This document shows, in pieces, positions 5,713 to 5,924 of a stretch of DNA of 5,924 bases. How positions within the stretch are numbered: position 1 is the stretch's first letter; each line of letters begins with the position of its first letter. Below the pieces are notes generated by a model that saw only the letters and a list, made by a program, of their open reading frames with translations, was not told the DNA's origin and made no database searches. The stretch covers positions 1 to 5,924 of the forward strand of contig DNTA01000164.1 of the NCBI GenBank assembly GCA_003500135.1, given 5' to 3'. The position numbers were made by a program, and so were the translations under genes. The stretch comes from Cytophagales bacterium. GTDB taxonomy: Bacteria; Bacteroidota; Bacteroidia; Cytophagales; Cyclobacteriaceae.

Positions 5713-5924
5713 TTACTCGAAACGGATGTAGTCAATCTCAGCCTGGAAGGGACCTTCTTTTTTATCGTTGGTCATAATGCTAAAACGTAGAATCCGGTTG
5801 AGTACCTCTTTTGGGATGAGAGATCCCGTGGGCCTGCCAATTCGGAATTCTTTAAACTCATCCATTCGAAAGGAAACCGTCTTCCATTTCATATCAGTTG
5901 CGGGTAGTATGATTTTATAATTGG
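5713..5924 (-). CDS. CIA30-like domain protein, C-terminal part only
   Basis: The frame is open from the right edge of the window to a TAA at 5713-5715 and gives the last 69 residues of a minus-strand gene; the start lies outside. Visible stretches are LPATDMKWKTVSFRMDEF, then RIGRPTG, then LNRILRFSIMTNDK and the ending EGPFQAEIDYIRFE. The order 'W-K-T-V hydrophobic strand, loop, I-x-x-I-x-F, GPF-x-x-E-I-D-x-I' is characteristic of the CIA30 family (named for a mitochondrial complex I assembly factor). In bacteria it is a jelly-roll domain related to carbohydrate-binding modules, whose function is mostly unknown. Whether the whole protein is exported or carries a catalytic domain cannot be seen. 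It converges with the lipoprotein gene and ends 82 bases from it. Confidence 0.8.
   Translation of the reverse strand, partial: NYKIILPATDMKWKTVSFRMDEFKEFRIGRPTGSLIPKEVLNRILRFSIMTNDKKEGPFQAEIDYIRFE

Noticed and set aside
750..5924. The window as a polysaccharide utilisation locus
   Set aside because: No SusC/SusD pair, glycoside hydrolase or sensor-regulator gene is visible; a sulfatase and possible binding proteins are not enough.

Overview
The window looks like a chromosomal segment from a member of the Bacteroidota, perhaps a Cytophagales-like marine or soil organism. This is inferred from three things: genes that start without a clear Shine-Dalgarno sequence, a lipoprotein whose mature N-terminus is acidic like the surface-export signals of this phylum, and an exported S1-family sulfatase beside carbohydrate-binding-like proteins. 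No rRNA, tRNA, transposase gene or CRISPR array was seen. The genus cannot be told from the sequence.

Layout: positions 1-749 hold no convincing gene but several inverted repeats, a pair of REP-like palindromes (500-544) and two arrays of 7-8 bp units (253-284 and 632-745). A minus-strand sulfatase (750-2357) and a plus-strand molybdopterin oxidoreductase (2465-4672) diverge from an AT-rich 107 bp spacer. After another spacer (4673-4908) comes a small lipoprotein gene broken by a one-base frameshift (4909-5630). It converges on the C-terminal end of a CIA30-like gene that leaves the window on the right (5713-5924, minus strand).

Function: the sulfatase has an N-terminal membrane segment and a complete formylglycine-type active site, so it probably removes sulfate esters outside the cytoplasm. 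The oxidoreductase is a complete cytoplasmic protein with an N-terminal [4Fe-4S] site and a bis-MGD cofactor fold; its substrate is unknown and no electron-transfer partner is encoded here. The lipoprotein and CIA30-like proteins may bind carbohydrate, which would suit a polysaccharide-using lifestyle. There is no SusC/SusD pair, so the window cannot be called a polysaccharide utilisation locus.

The most unusual signal is non-coding. Both intact genes are followed, 0-4 bases after their stop codons, by an uninterrupted array of 7- or 8-bp units that begin with GTT/GCT/GGT when read in the direction of the gene. The arrays lie on opposite strands but have the same orientation relative to the gene each one follows. 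A third array (253-284) lies further left.
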